Part shown: positions 23,660-34,111 of the stretch, in pieces
Position numbering within the stretch: the first letter of the stretch is position 1
Layout of the letters: every line of letters begins with the position of its first letter
NCBI GenBank assembly: GCA_021203515.1
Contig: JAJQAY010000085.1
Location: 18,807 to 82,806, forward strand
Direction: 5' to 3'
DNA from: Bacteroides sp.
GTDB lineage: Bacteria > Bacteroidota > Bacteroidia > Bacteroidales > Bacteroidaceae
Length of the DNA: 64,000 nucleotides
Program-made: the position numbers and the translations under genes
The notes under the pieces: generated by a model
Database searches by the model: none
Seen by the model: the letters and a program-made list of their open reading frames with translations, nothing else
What the model was told of the DNA's origin: nothing

Positions 23660-25881
23660 ATGAGAAACATGAACAAACTTTTCACCGCACTAGGCATCAC
23701 GTTGCTGACTGCTTGTGCACAGAAGTCAAACGAGAGCGTACAAGTATCTCCATTGATGCAGAACGAAGACAAAATTACGGATTTGATTTCACGTATGACG
23801 CTTGAAGAGAAAGTAAATATGCTGCATGGCAAACACATGTTCTCTTCGGCAGGCGTAGAGCGCCTGGGCATAGCAGATGTGGAATATGCCGACGGTCCTT
23901 TCGGCATTCGTGAAGAAATGGAACCGCACTCATGGAACTCGATAGGACTGACTACCGACTCTGCCGCTTTCTTTCCTACCGGCTCGGCCCTGGCTGCCAC
24001 ATGGAGCGAAGACATGGCTTACCAATACGGCATGGGCATGGCCAAAGAAGCCCGCCTGCGAGGCAAAGACATGATACTGGCCCCTGCCATCAACATCCAA
24101 CGCCTGCCCACTGGAGGCCGTACTTACGAATATTTAAGCGAAGACCCGATATTGAGCGCCGCACTTGCCGTGCAATATACACTGGGGGCGCAGGACAACG
24201 GAGCTGCCGTCTGCCTGAAACACTACGCACTCAACAACCAAGAGAATGACCGCGGAAGCATCGATGTAAAGGTAAGCCCGCGTGCCATGCGCGAAATCTA
24301 CCTGCCTCCCTTTGAAGCTGCGGTAAAGGAAGCAGATGCTTACGGAGTGATGGCTGCCTATAATAAGGTAGAAGGATATTGGTGCTCGGAGAACGGAATG
24401 CTGCTGAACCAAATCCTGCGTGATGAATGGGGTTTTCACGGAATGGTTATTTCGGACTGGGGCGGTGTGCACGCTACCGTCAGTGCTGCCATGAACGGAA
24501 TGGACGTTGAAATGCCGGGCGACCGGTACTTCGGACAGGCTCTGCTCGACTCAGTGAAAGCCGGTGCAGTGCCCGAAAGCGTCATCGACAACAAAGTGCG
24601 GAACATTCTGCGCGTCCGGCTCGCCGTGAAAGCCATACCGAAGGAAGAAGCCAACAAAATCATGACTTCCCAACCCGAACAGCAGCAGATAGCTTATAAT
24701 GTAGCATCCAAATCCATTGTATTGCTGAAGAACCGGAATAAACTGCTCTCCATACAGACAGATAAATTCAAGAAGATTGCCGTCATCGGTGATAATGCCG
24801 TGCGCGAACAAGCTTTGGGAGGTGTAGGATCAGGCGTCAAGGCTCTGTACGAAGTAACTCCTCTGGAAGGGCTCGCTCAACACCTCAAAGGCACTGATGT
24901 AAAGGTCGAATGGGCCCAGGGCTACCGTGCATTCAGCAAGCAGGAACGTGAGGCCGGTGTTTCTCCCTATACTAAAGCCGACCTAAGCTGGTGAACGAAG
25001 CTGTACAACTTGCCAGGAAATCAGACCTCGTGATTTTCGTTGCCGGCGATAACCGGGAAGTGGAAACCGAAGGCAGCGACCGCAAGGCCATCACCCTGCC
25101 GATGGGACAAGATGAACTGGTGAAAGCGCTTACCGCTGCAAATCCCAACATTGTTACAGTCCTCGTAACCGGAGGTCCTCTGGACTTGCGCGTTGTCGAC
25201 CAGGCATCACCTGCCATACTCGTTTCATGGTTCAATGGTACGGAAGGCGGCAATGCACTGGCGGATGTTCTGCTAGGAAAAATATCGCCCTCCGGCAAAT
25301 TGCCTTTCACCTTCCCCGTACGCCTGGAAGACTCTCCGGCTTATAGCCTGAAAGTATATCCACAAGGCGAACACCGGAAACAAGATGATATATTCGTAAA
25401 TCTTGTAGATAAGAAAGATGCTGAACAGGAAAGCGGACCGACGGCCGACTATGCCGAGGGCATATTTGTGGGCTATCGCTGGTATGATGCCAAACAAGTT
25501 CCGGTAGAATACCCCTTCGGACACGGGCTTTCTTATACTACTTTCGACTATGCCGACCTACAGGCAAAGGCAGACGACAGAAACTTGCATGTGGAACTGA
25601 ACCTCAGCAATACGGGTAAACAGAATGGAGAAGAGGTCGTGCAAATCTACGCCAGCAGACCGAATTCCAATATAAAGCGCCCGTCAAAGGAGTTGAAAGG
25701 ATTTCAGCGTGTATCCTTACAAGCAGGAGAAACGAAAGCTGTGAAGATGCAAATTCCTATCGAGAAGTTACGTTATTGGGATGAAGCAGCCAACGGTTGG
25801 AAAGTTGAGCCGGGAATAGTAGTTGTGCAAGTCGGCAGTTCTTCACAAGACATCAGGTTAAGTCAAGCCACAGAAATTTAG
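23660..25881 (+). pseudogene. Glycoside hydrolase family 3 beta-glucosidase lipoprotein, frameshifted
   Basis: Two frames rebuild about 740 residues of a GH3 enzyme. The start MRNMNKLFTALGITLLTAC has a lipobox, so it is probably surface- or periplasm-anchored. The N-terminal TIM barrel holds LRGKDMILAPAINIQR, CLKHYALNNQE and the nucleophile segment GFHGMVISDWGGVHAT. The C-terminal sandwich holds the acid/base-type loop region and a fibronectin III-like domain (QNGEEVVQIYASRP...LKGFQRV). The frame breaks near 24985, where CTAAGCTGG needs one extra A (CTAAAGCTGGTG) to read L-K-L-V-N-E-A. Probably a sequencing deletion. GH3 beta-glucosidases release glucose from plant or host glycans; the exact substrate is unknown. 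Confidence 0.85.
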
Positions 25882-25904
25882 CCTGGACAGACAAAGGAAC
25901 TATC

Positions 25905-25984
25905 CTGTCATTCAGAGCGAGCGAAGCATCTCTTCTCCTTAAATACAAGAGGGAATAAATTCTTCGCTTCGCTCTGAATGACAG
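25905..25984. terminator. Large inverted repeat between convergent genes
   Basis: CTGTCATTCAGAGCGAGCGA at the left is matched by its complement (one extra base) at 25962-25984. It lies between the convergent GH3 and PAP2 genes and can form a stem of about 22 bp, probably a bidirectional terminator. The motif is a recurrent Bacteroides intergenic repeat. No T-run follows directly. Confidence 0.55.
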
Positions 25985-26001
25985 AATGATATACTAATTT
26001 C

Positions 26002-26604
26002 TTATTCTCCAAACAGCCATTTATTCAGATAACGGTTGACATACACATTGACTACTGCACAACCTACACCAATAGCCGCTCCCGTCAACACATCCGACGG
26101 ATAATGCACTCCTTCATTCATCCGAGACATACCTACAGAACAAGCCCATACGGCGGAAGGAGCTATCACATACCATTTCGGATACTTTATACACAAAGAA
26201 GTGGCAAGGGCAAAAGCAGTCGAAGTATGGCTTGAAGGGAACGAAGGACTGCTCTCATAGCTATACGGATGTACCCGGTCGGGAAAGCGGTCGTACGGAC
26301 GCTCACGGTCAATCAGATACTTCATACCATAAGTTACAACAAAAGCACCCGCCACGCTCGTTCCTACATAGACGGCATCTTTCAGTAACTCCTTGTCCTT
26401 TTTGGCCCATCCCACCAGTGCCATTGTCACCGGGACACCTATTACCACATAAGGTTCCGAGCGCGAAATAAACTTATTATAATTACGGACAAACTTATTA
26501 TCCCAGCTATTTATCGTATGCAATGTGTTAATATCCCAGTTTTGCGCGAAGACATTGGATGCAACTACTAAAACGAAAAATACAAAAAATACATTTCTTT
26601 TCAT
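26002..26604 (-). CDS. PAP2-family membrane phosphatase
   Basis: A 200-residue protein with an N-terminal signal or anchor (MKRNVFFVFFVLVVASNVFAQ) and the three PAP2 phosphatase motifs: KYLIDRERPYD, PSFPSSHTSTAFA and SRMNEGVHYPSDVL with the catalytic His residues. Such enzymes dephosphorylate lipid phosphates such as undecaprenyl pyrophosphate, phosphatidate or phosphatidylglycerol phosphate. The substrate cannot be told from sequence. A good promoter lies upstream, divergent from the AraC gene. Confidence 0.88.
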   Translation of the reverse strand: MKRNVFFVFFVLVVASNVFAQNWDINTLHTINSWDNKFVRNYNKFISRSEPYVVIGVPVTMALVGWAKKDKELLKDAVYVGTSVAGAFVVTYGMKYLIDRERPYDRFPDRVHPYSYESSPSFPSSHTSTAFALATSLCIKYPKWYVIAPSAVWACSVGMSRMNEGVHYPSDVLTGAAIGVGCAVVNVYVNRYLNKWLFGE

Positions 26605-26627
26605 GAAATCTACCCATTAGTTTGGCG

Positions 26628-26661
26628 CAAAGATAACTGAAATCCCTAGAGTTTTCACAAA
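26628..26661 (-). promoter_or_regulatory. Promoter of the PAP2 gene
   Basis: On the minus strand, TTTG (26661-26658), a 22-base spacer, and TATCTTTG (26635-26628) fit the Bacteroides consensus, 24 bases before the PAP2 ATG. Confidence 0.55.
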
Positions 26662-26668
26662 ATTATTC

Positions 26669-26676
26669 TATCTTTG
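26669..26676 (+). promoter_or_regulatory. -7 box of the AraC-regulator promoter
   Basis: TATCTTTG fits TAnnTTTG and lies 42 bases before the ATG at 26718. It is divergent from the PAP2 promoter. Confidence 0.45.
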
Positions 26677-26717
26677 TTGCCACATTTTACGTATTAATAC
26701 AATTCACAACTTATTCA

Positions 26718-27635
26718 ATGACATCAGACACTTGTTGTAACCGGCTAATTGATTGTACGCTATGTCCCCAGACATCCAAAGGAGTGTTGGTTTATAGCCA
26801 ATTCCCCAAAGGACAGCATTTCTCTGCCGAAAAGTGTACGCAGAACTGCATGATTCTCATGCTGAAAGGTGAATTATTTGTCAATAGTGAGGAATATCCG
26901 GGAACTACTCTGCAAGCCCGGCAATTCATTTTGCAGGCCATCGGTTCCAAAGTGGAGCTGCTGGCATTGACAGACGTAGAATACTTTATTTATTGGTTTA
27001 CCGAACTTCCGCTCCTATGCGAAGAGCGCTACAAGGAAATACTGCAACAGGCACATGCCCCTCTGGTATATTCTCCCCTGACGGCTATCCCGAAGCTCGA
27101 AAACTTCCTGGAAGACCTGACCGAATATTATAAAGAGCAACCGCTACCCTGTAGCAAGTTTATCGACATCAAATGTCAAGAGTTGGTTTATATCCTGACT
27201 TGCTATTATCCCATCCAGCAGATTAGTACATTCTTCTATCCAATCAGTACGTACACGGAAAGTTTCCACTACTTCGTTATGCAGAATTATGACAAGGTGA
27301 AGAATGTAGAAGAGTTCGCCCATTTGGGAGGATATACCACCACTACTTTCCGCCGGTTGTTTAAAAATATGTATGGCGTGCCTGTGTACGAATGGATTTT
27401 GGATAAAAAGCGCGAAGGCATCTTGAACGACCTGCAATATACCAAGCAACGCATCTCGGCCATCAGCGCCCGCTACGGTTTCGATTCCCTGTCACACTTT
27501 GCCCATTTCTGCAAAGATTCCTTCGGCGACACTCCCCGCTCCCTACGAAAACGTGCTGCCAATGGCGAGCATATCACCATTATCAAGGAAAGGACCAACG
27601 AGGAAACAAGTGACGAAGAGACAGGCGACGAGTAA
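26718..27635 (+). CDS. AraC-family transcriptional regulator
   Basis: A 305-residue regulator. The N-terminal half is a cupin-like sensor domain (GQHFSAEKCTQNCMILMLKGELFVN...). The C-terminal AraC domain has two helix-turn-helices, VEEFAHLGGYTTTTFRRLFKNMYG and ISAISARYGFDSLSHFAHFCKDSFG, ending in TPRSLRKR. The effector and targets are unknown. A decayed paralogue lies at 31612-32412 beyond the frd operon. The regulator sits directly upstream of frdCAB on the same strand, about 180 bases away, but nothing seen proves that it controls frd. Confidence 0.88.
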   Translation: MTSDTCCNRLIDCTLCPQTSKGVLVYSQFPKGQHFSAEKCTQNCMILMLKGELFVNSEEYPGTTLQARQFILQAIGSKVELLALTDVEYFIYWFTELPLLCEERYKEILQQAHAPLVYSPLTAIPKLENFLEDLTEYYKEQPLPCSKFIDIKCQELVYILTCYYPIQQISTFFYPISTYTESFHYFVMQNYDKVKNVEEFAHLGGYTTTTFRRLFKNMYGVPVYEWILDKKREGILNDLQYTKQRISAISARYGFDSLSHFAHFCKDSFGDTPRSLRKRAANGEHITIIKERTNEETSDEETGDE

Positions 27636-27739
27636 CTCCATTCTTAGTCCTTTTGTCAATTTTCTCCCTCATAGCTCCCTACTACTCCCGAATTACGGAA
27701 TTATTTCTTTAATTCCTTGTTTAATCAAGGTATTTCCTC

Positions 27740-27747
27740 TATTTTTG
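27740..27747 (+). promoter_or_regulatory. -7 box of the frdCAB promoter
   Basis: TATTTTTG fits TAnnTTTG and lies 71 bases before frdC. A CCTTG-TTTAAT-CAAGG dyad sits just upstream at about 27715-27730, where a regulator or the -33 contact might lie. Confidence 0.45.
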
Positions 27748-27817
27748 CGAAAGATTAGCGAAATGGTTCTTTACGAATATATTTTATAACTATTAAATAA
27801 TTTAAATTCAATCATTT

Positions 27818-28516
27818 ATGTGGTTAAGTAATTCATCTGTGGGAAGGAAAGTGGTGATGAGCATTACCGGTATCGCCCTTGTCCTGTTTCTGACGTTTCA
27901 CGCGGCGATGCACCTTGTTGCATTAATCTCGGCAGAGGGATACAACATGGTTTGTGAGTTCCTGGGAGCAAACTGGTATGCGCTGGTAGCTACCGTAGGT
28001 TTGGCCGCCCTGTTCATCATCCACATCATCTACGCTTTCTGGCTGACAATGCAGAACCGCAAGGCACGCGGTAGCGAGCGTTACGCTGTAGTAGAAAAGC
28101 CGAAAACCGTGGAGTGGGCTTCTCAAAACATGCTTGTACTAGGCCTGGTTGTTATTGTGGGTATAGGTCTGCACCTGGTAAACTTCTGGTCTAAGATGCA
28201 GCTCCCCGAATTGATGCACAACATGGGTATGTATGTTGACACAGGCACTCTGGCAAATGCAGCCAACGGTGTTTATCACATTCAGAACACCTTCTCCAAT
28301 CCGGTATACGTAGTGCTTTACCTCATTTGGCTGGGTGCATTGTGGTTCCACCTGACTCACGGTTTCTGGAGCTCCATGCAGACTCTGGGCTGGAACAACA
28401 AAATATGGATTAACCGTTGGAAATGTATCTCCAATATCTACTCCACTATCGTTGTTGTATGCTTCGCTCTGGTAGTTGTCGTATTCTATGCTCAATCATT
28501 GTGCGGCGCTTGCTAA
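27818..28516 (+). CDS. frdC: Fumarate reductase/succinate dehydrogenase cytochrome b subunit
   Basis: A 232-residue membrane anchor with about five hydrophobic helices (VVMSITGIALVLFLTFHAAMHL, WYALVATVGLAALFIIHIIYAFWL, MLVLGLVVIVGIGLHLVNFW, VYVVLYLIWLGALWFHLTHGFW, STIVVVCFALVVVVFYAQ) and several His in or near the helices that can bind heme b. It links menaquinol oxidation to the FrdAB head. It is the first gene of frdCAB, as usual in Bacteroides, where fumarate reduction is central to anaerobic energy metabolism and succinate formation. Confidence 0.93.
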   Translation: MWLSNSSVGRKVVMSITGIALVLFLTFHAAMHLVALISAEGYNMVCEFLGANWYALVATVGLAALFIIHIIYAFWLTMQNRKARGSERYAVVEKPKTVEWASQNMLVLGLVVIVGIGLHLVNFWSKMQLPELMHNMGMYVDTGTLANAANGVYHIQNTFSNPVYVVLYLIWLGALWFHLTHGFWSSMQTLGWNNKIWINRWKCISNIYSTIVVVCFALVVVVFYAQSLCGAC

Positions 28517-28552
28517 ATTCAAATTGTAAATGACTAAATTGTAAATTGCATT

Positions 28553-30499
28553 ATGACTAAGATAGATTCTAAAATACCGGAAGGACCGGTAGCTGAGAAG
28601 TGGACCAACTATAAAGCTCATCAAAAATTAGTGAACCCCGCCAACAAGCGTCGCTTGGACATCATCGTAGTAGGAACCGGTCTGGCAGGTGCCAGCGCTG
28701 CCGCTTCCCTCGGTGAAATGGGTTTCAGAGTATTCAACTTCTGCATTCAAGACTCTCCGCGCCGCGCACACTCCATCGCTGCGCAGGGTGGTATCAATGC
28801 CGCTAAGAATTACCAAAACGACGGTGACTCGGTTTACCGTCTGTTCTACGATACAGTAAAGGGTGGTGACTACCGTGCCCGCGAAGCCAACGTTTACCGT
28901 CTGGCCGAAGTATCCAACAGCATCATCGACCAATGTGTGGCTCAGGGTGTTCCCTTCGCACGCGAATACGGCGGCCTGCTGGATAACCGTTCTTTCGGTG
29001 GCGCACAGGTATCCCGTACATTCTACGCCAAAGGCCAGACCGGCCAACAATTGCTGCTGGGTGCATACTCTGCACTGAGCCGCCAGGTAAATGTAGGTAC
29101 GGTGAAACTGTACACCCGCTACGAAATGCAAGACGTTGTCCTCATCGACGGACGCGCCCGCGGTATCATCGCTAAGAACCTCGTGACAGGTAAACTGGAG
29201 CGTTTCGCTGCTCATGCAGTAGTTATCGCTACCGGCGGTTACGGAAACGCTTACTTCCTTTCTACCAACGCAATGGCTTGCAACTGTACGGCTGCCGTAG
29301 CCTGCTACCGCAAGGGTGCCTGGATGGCTAACCCCGCTTACGTACAAATCCACCCGACTTGTATCCCCGTTCACGGCGACAAGCAGTCCAAGCTGACTTT
29401 GATGTCAGAGTCTCTGCGTAACGACGGTCGTATCTGGGTTCCGAAGAAACTGGAAGATGCCAAGAAACTTCAGGAAGGTACGCTGCAAGGAAAAGACATT
29501 CCCGAAGAAGACCGCGACTACTACTTGGAGCGCCGCTATCCGGCATTCGGTAACCTCGTTCCGCGTGACGTTGCCAGCCGTGCCGCCAAAGAACGTTGCG
29601 ACAAGGGTTATGGCGTCAACAACACCGGTCTGGCCGTATTCCTCGACTTCTCCGAAGCTATCAACCGTCTGGGCAAGGACGTAGTTGCACAACGCTACGG
29701 CAACCTCTTCGACATGTACGAAGAAATCACCGACGTAAGCCCCTACGAAAACCCGATGATGATATATCCGGCTATCCACTACACGATGGGTGGTATCTGG
29801 GTCGACTACGAACTGATGACTTCTATCAAGGGTCTGTTCGCTATCGGCGAATGCAACTTCTCCGACCACGGTGCCAACCGTCTCGGTGCTTCCGCATTGA
29901 TGCAAGGTTTGGCCGATGGCTACTTCGTTCTGCCTTATACTATCCAGAACTACTTGGCCGACCAAATCACCGTTCCACGCTTCTCTACCGACCTGCCCGA
30001 ATTTGCCGTGGCAGAAAAGGCCATTCAGGACAAGATTGACTGGATGATGAACATCAAGGGTAAGAAGTCGGTAGACTCTATCCATAAGGAACTGGGCCAC
30101 GTGATGTGGGAATATGTCGGCATGGGACGCACGGCAGAAGGTTTGAAAGCCGGTCTTGCCAAGTTCAAGGAAATCCGCAAGGAATTTGAGACCAACCTCT
30201 TCATCCCGGGCGACAAAGAAGGTATGAACGTAGAGCTCGACAAGGCTATCCGTCTGTACGACTTCATCATCATGGGTGAGCTTGTTGCTTACGATGCCCT
30301 GAACCGCGACGAAAGTTGTGGCGGTCACTTCCGCGAAGAGTACCAGACCGAAGAAGGCGAGGCCAAACGTGACGACGAAAACTTCTTCTACGTGTCTTGC
30401 TGGGAATATCAAGGTTCTGACGAAAAAGCTCCTGTATTGCTGAAAGAACCGCTGGTTTACGAAGCAATCAAGGTACAGACTCGTAACTATAAGAGCTAA
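28553..30499 (+). CDS. frdA: Fumarate reductase flavoprotein subunit
   Basis: A 648-residue flavoprotein subunit that carries the fumarate/succinate active site. The FAD-binding dinucleotide fold is at the N-terminus ([19 protein letters not shown]). The covalent-FAD histidine segment is [15 protein letters not shown], and the substrate-domain segment [11 protein letters not shown]...[27 protein letters not shown] is highly conserved. The length fits the long Bacteroidetes FrdA/SdhA type. It lies 36 bases after frdC and 33 before frdB. The codon bias is strong (GCT, GGT, CGT, CTG), as expected for a highly expressed gene. Confidence 0.96.
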   Translation: MTKIDSKIPEGPVAEKWTNYKAHQKLVNPANKRRLDIIVVGTGLAGASAAASLGEMGFRVFNFCIQDSPRRAHSIAAQGGINAAKNYQNDGDSVYRLFYDTVKGGDYRAREANVYRLAEVSNSIIDQCVAQGVPFAREYGGLLDNRSFGGAQVSRTFYAKGQTGQQLLLGAYSALSRQVNVGTVKLYTRYEMQDVVLIDGRARGIIAKNLVTGKLERFAAHAVVIATGGYGNAYFLSTNAMACNCTAAVACYRKGAWMANPAYVQIHPTCIPVHGDKQSKLTLMSESLRNDGRIWVPKKLEDAKKLQEGTLQGKDIPEEDRDYYLERRYPAFGNLVPRDVASRAAKERCDKGYGVNNTGLAVFLDFSEAINRLGKDVVAQRYGNLFDMYEEITDVSPYENPMMIYPAIHYTMGGIWVDYELMTSIKGLFAIGECNFSDHGANRLGASALMQGLADGYFVLPYTIQNYLADQITVPRFSTDLPEFAVAEKAIQDKIDWMMNIKGKKSVDSIHKELGHVMWEYVGMGRTAEGLKAGLAKFKEIRKEFETNLFIPGDKEGMNVELDKAIRLYDFIIMGELVAYDALNRDESCGGHFREEYQTEEGEAKRDDENFFYVSCWEYQGSDEKAPVLLKEPLVYEAIKVQTRNYKS

Positions 30500-30532
30500 T
30501 CGGGAAGTTGAACATTTAAAGAATTAAAGAAA

Positions 30533-31288
30533 ATGGATAAAAATATATCATTTACGCTCAAGGTATGGCGCCAGAAGGGTCCGAAAGCAAAAGGCGCTTT
30601 TGAAACATATCAAATGAAAGATATTCCGGGCGATACTTCATTCCTCGAAATGCTGGACGTCCTGAACGAACAGCTCATCAGTGAAGGTAAAGAACCGGTA
30701 GTATTCGACCATGACTGCCGCGAAGGTATCTGCGGTATGTGTTCGCTCTACATCAACGGACATCCGCACGGTCCTGCAACAGGTGCCACCACCTGCCAGA
30801 TTTACATGCGACGCTTCAACGACGGTGACACGATTACCGTAGAACCGTGGCGTTCTGCCGGCTTCCCGGTTATCAAGGACTTAATGGTAGACCGTACGGC
30901 TTATGACAAGATTGTGCAGGCCGGTGGTTACGTCAGCATCCGCACAGGTGCTCCGCAGGATGCCAACGCTATCCTCATTCCGAAGCGAGTGGCCGACGAA
31001 GCTATGGATGCCGCTTCCTGCATCGGTTGTGGTGCTTGTGTAGCTGCTTGTAAGAATGGTTCTGCCATGTTGTTCGTATCTGCCAAGGTCAGCCAGTTGA
31101 ACCTGTTGCCGCAAGGTAAACCGGAAGCGCTGCGCCGTGCCAAAGCCATGTTGAGCAAAATGGACGAACTCGGCTTCGGTAACTGCACCAACACCCGTGC
31201 GTGCGAAGCAGAATGTCCGAAGAATGTTTCTATCAGCAACATCGCTCGCTTGAACCGCGACTTTATCATCGCGAAGCTGAAAGACTAA
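30533..31288 (+). CDS. frdB: Fumarate reductase iron-sulfur subunit
   Basis: A 251-residue electron-transfer subunit joining FrdA to the membrane cytochrome. It has an N-terminal 2Fe-2S ferredoxin domain ([16 protein letters not shown] ... TTC) and a C-terminal domain with a 4Fe-4S site ([11 protein letters not shown]) and a second cluster site ([16 protein letters not shown]), together the three-cluster relay. It is the last gene of frdCAB and is followed by a strong terminator. Confidence 0.95.
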   Translation: MDKNISFTLKVWRQKGPKAKGAFETYQMKDIPGDTSFLEMLDVLNEQLISEGKEPVVFDHDCREGICGMCSLYINGHPHGPATGATTCQIYMRRFNDGDTITVEPWRSAGFPVIKDLMVDRTAYDKIVQAGGYVSIRTGAPQDANAILIPKRVADEAMDAASCIGCGACVAACKNGSAMLFVSAKVSQLNLLPQGKPEALRRAKAMLSKMDELGFGNCTNTRACEAECPKNVSISNIARLNRDFIIAKLKD

Positions 31289-31322
31289 TCAGCCTTCTAT
31301 ATTTGATTAATGAGAAGAGAAG

Positions 31323-31358
31323 CTCCTCTGCCGGGAAACCGGCAGGGGAGTTTTCTTT
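31323..31358 (+). terminator. frdCAB rho-independent terminator
   Basis: CTCCTCTGCCGG-GAAA-CCGGCAGGGGAG is a 12-bp stem (one G-T pair) with a GAAA tetraloop followed by TTTTCTTT. It begins about 35 bases after the frdB stop. Confidence 0.92.
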
Positions 31359-31470
31359 AGGGGATAGTCCGGCTCCCTACTTGCTCTTTATCTTTTCCCT
31401 CTACAGGTACTTTTTTCGAGGCAGATAGGGAGCAGATAAGGAGCAGGCAAGGGGATTATATTCGTCACCC

Positions 31471-31582
31471 ACGGAGAAGACGCTGTTCTCCGGTGGGGAA
31501 CGCTCGTTTCCCCAGGAGGGAACGGCAGTTTCCCCTAGAGGGAATGACAGTTACCCCTAAGGAAACGACAGTTACCTCCTGG
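31471..31582. repeat. Tandem ~23-bp dyad repeats after the frd operon
   Basis: About five degenerate units, each a dyad of the form GGGGAACG...CGTTTCCCC, follow one another with a period of 22-23 bases. A similar array follows rnr (55369-55450). Function unknown; possibly a REP-like element affecting 3' ends or protein binding. Confidence 0.65.
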
Positions 31583-31611
31583 GATGCTGACGGATAAGCC
31601 ATACGTACGTT

Positions 31612-32412
31612 TTATTTAGAACGCAAACTGTGGGGAGAACCTCCGAAGTTCTTCTTGCAAAAATTGGAGAAATGAGGAAGGGACTCAAAGCCGTATTTAT
31701 AGCAAACCTCGGAGATGGTGGCATCTGTGTGCCGAAGGTCGTAAAGGATACCTTCTTTGCGACGTTCCAGCATCCATTCGTAGACGGGTTGATGGAATAC
31801 GGAAGTAAATATGCGTCGGAACGTAATGGTGGTATAGCCCCCAACTTTGCCAATTCTTCAACGGTCTTAACCCGTTGATGGTTTTTAAGAACAAAATACT
31901 GGAAGCTACTCGTATACTTTGAAAGGGGATGTACCAGCATGGAAAGCTCATAATCCGAATAATAATATCCGAGAATAAAGGACGATTCTTTCTGTTTGAG
32001 CAGAAGCAGCTCTTTGCAAATCTTATCCTCTGCCAGATAAGTCTTGGAAGCCTCGATGAAGTAATTTAATTCGGGGCAAAATCTTTAGGGGAGAAAAGAT
32101 GAGAGGGGGAGTCACCTCGTTAACAATATAATCATAGCGCCCCTGACAGAAGAACTCGGGCTTCGTAAAGCGATAGCAAACGCATTCCACATCCGTCATC
32201 GCAAGAATTTCATACTTCGAACCTATCGCCTAAAGTATAAATTCCCCTGCACGCAAGGTGGTCCCGGCATACTCCTGACTATTGACAAGCACTTCTCCCC
32301 TTGTCAGGAAAATCATGATATTCTCTTCACACTTCTGAACAGGAAGATGGAAGCCTTTCGGATGAGAGGCGTATATGATGGCGTTGTCCACAGCTTTCGG
32401 ACATTCTGGCAA
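31612..32412 (-). pseudogene. Decayed AraC-family regulator, paralogue of 26718-27635
   Basis: Fragments in several frames line up with the intact AraC gene at 26718: an N-terminal part (KGFHLPVQKCEENIMIFLTRGEVLVNSQEY) ending at an in-frame TAG where the paralogue has CAG (FIL-Q-AIGSK), then EILAMTDVECVCYRF, then a frame change, and a C-terminal AraC domain in a third frame reading GGYTTITFRRIFT...ISEVCYKYGFESLPHFSNFCKKNFG to a TAA at 31612. At least one nonsense change and two frameshifts are needed, more than the single indels elsewhere, so true decay is likely. A possible start is the TTG at 32412, next to an in-frame stop. Confidence 0.75.
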
Positions 32413-32522
32413 TCAGTGTTATTTACTCCACATGCGGGCGATGCTTGCATAGTAGGGCACAGAATTGGTTGTTTTGTTTGCTTTTATTGTGACAAAAGTA
32501 AATAGATAATGTCAGAAAAAAA

Positions 32523-32562
32523 TATTCCCCGAAAACTTTAGAAAAGAAGTCCTCGGGGAAGA
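32523..32562 (-). terminator. Terminator after the sulfatase gene
   Basis: TTCCCCGA and TCGGGGAA arms flank a partly paired A/G-rich centre. On the minus strand the stem is followed by TATTTTTTTC. It is nearly a copy of the terminator at 34345-34380. Confidence 0.6.
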
Positions 32563-32584
32563 GTTTATAGTATGCTTATATCTA

Positions 32585-34111
32585 TCAGAAATAAACAAAA
32601 GGTTTCAATTCATTTCCTTGCTCATCTATCGGATAAAGGGCTCCTTCCCTTTCCAACTGTTCAGACATTTTCCGGATCATTTCTCTACATTTATCGGGAT
32701 GCGTAGAGGAAAGTTCGTTTCTTTCTTCCGGATCATCTTTCAAATTATAAAGTGCAACTGCCGGTTGCTTTGGGGTCTCAGGACGATAATAATAAATCAA
32801 TTTCCAGTCTCCCACACGATATGACGTGAAGTAGCTGCCGTTATGAGCATGAGGGAAATGCATCAGGAAGACTCGGTACGCTTACAATTTATCTTGCCAC
32901 TCAGTTGCTCCTTCAAATCGAAGCCATCCAGCACATAGTTCTGCGGGACTTTGCATCCTGCCACAGCCAGCACCGTGGGATAGATATCCATTATTGTCCC
33001 CAACTGCGTTTGCATACCCCCTACTTCAATTGGCAACCGTTTCTGTACTTTACTCTTTTTCTCAGGCTTTGCCCAACCCGCAATAAAGGGAACACGCATA
33101 CCGCCTTCAAACTCCGTACCTTTTTTCCCTCTCAAAGGGGCAGAAGAACCATACCCGCGTACATCTCCCAAAGGAGCGTCACCGCCATTATCTCCCAAAA
33201 AGAAAATCAAAGTATTTTCGGCAATTCCCAGTTTTTCAAGTTGGTCCATTATATCGCCTAAAGATTTATCCATTCCTTCTATTAAAGTAGCAAAAGCTTT
33301 TGCCGCATCACTCTTATCCGGATCCGTATATCGCGACAGAAAGCGCTTATCTGCTTGGAAAGGTGAATGAACAGCATAATGAGCCATGTTCAGATAGAAA
33401 GGACGTTTCTCTTCTACAGCTTTAGTAATCTCCCGATTTGCTTCTATAGTCAGAGCTTCACTCAAGAAAGTGTCCGTGCCGTGATATTTCTCCAGGTCGA
33501 GGACTGCTCTTGCTTTTTGCCCTTTGATATGACCGTATCCCCATTCGCCATAATAGCTGCCGGGATGTCCTATGCCGGAACCTGCAATATTTACATCAAA
33601 TCCAAGATGCAACGGATTCTCTCCTTCACTACCCATACAACCGAAATGTGCCTTTCCTATATGAATTGTCTTATATCCGGCCTGTTGCAGCACTTTCGGC
33701 ATTGTGGGCATATCTTCTCTGAGACCTTTTCCAGTTCCATTCGGGCGGTCCGAAAGTATTCCGGTTATTACTCTCGGCGCTAATCCAGTTCGTCACACCA
33801 TGCCTTGTCGCATTTTGTCCCGTCATAATTGAAGTTCTGGAAGAGGAACTCACACTTTGTGCATAGAAAGTAGAAAAGCAAATTCCTTGTTTAGCCAGCC
33901 TTTCCATGTTTGGAGTATGATACCAGTCATTCAGGGAATGACGTACCGGCTGACCGTTTTCATCTGTCAGAAAGGGAACTGAGGTATCCATAAGTCCCAT
34001 ATCATCTACCAGAAAAACAATAATATTCGGACGCTCCTGAGCCACCCCACAAACGGAATAAGCCAGACCGCCCAACACACAAACTCCTTTAAAAGCTCGA
34101 TTTGTTCTCAT
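32585..34111 (-). pseudogene. Secreted sulfatase (S1 family), two frameshifts
   Basis: Three frames rebuild about 508 residues of an arylsulfatase-type enzyme. A signal-like N-terminus (MRTNRAFKGVCVLGGLAYSVCGVAQ) precedes RPNIIVFLVDDMG (metal-binding Asp pair), then the modification site in SVSSSSRTSIMTGQNATRHG. A Ser occupies the formylglycine position, as in serine-type sulfatases. Then come HIGKAHFG, LGDNGGDAP and RGKKGTEFEGGMRVPF. The C-terminal SYRVGDWKLIYYY...LYNLKDDPEERNEL is typical of the family. Breaks near 33724 (one extra A) and 32866 (one missing base) separate the frames. Sulfatases remove sulfate from host glycans such as mucin or glycosaminoglycans; the substrate is not known. 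Confidence 0.85.

Larger units (their letters stand above)
31289..31611. other. Gene-free spacer after frdB
   Basis: This spacer contains the frd terminator (31323-31358), a purine-rich stretch, and a tandem dyad repeat array (31471-31582). No coding signal was seen on either strand. Confidence 0.7.

Noticed and set aside
24991-25881. Second GH3 ORF as a separate gene
   Set aside because: It is the C-terminal half of the same enzyme after a one-base deletion.
27499-27789. 96-aa plus-strand ORF between AraC and frdC
   Set aside because: Starts inside the AraC gene in another frame and runs through the frd promoter.
29405-30412. 335-aa minus-strand ORF
   Set aside because: Shadow of frdA, caused by its strong codon bias.
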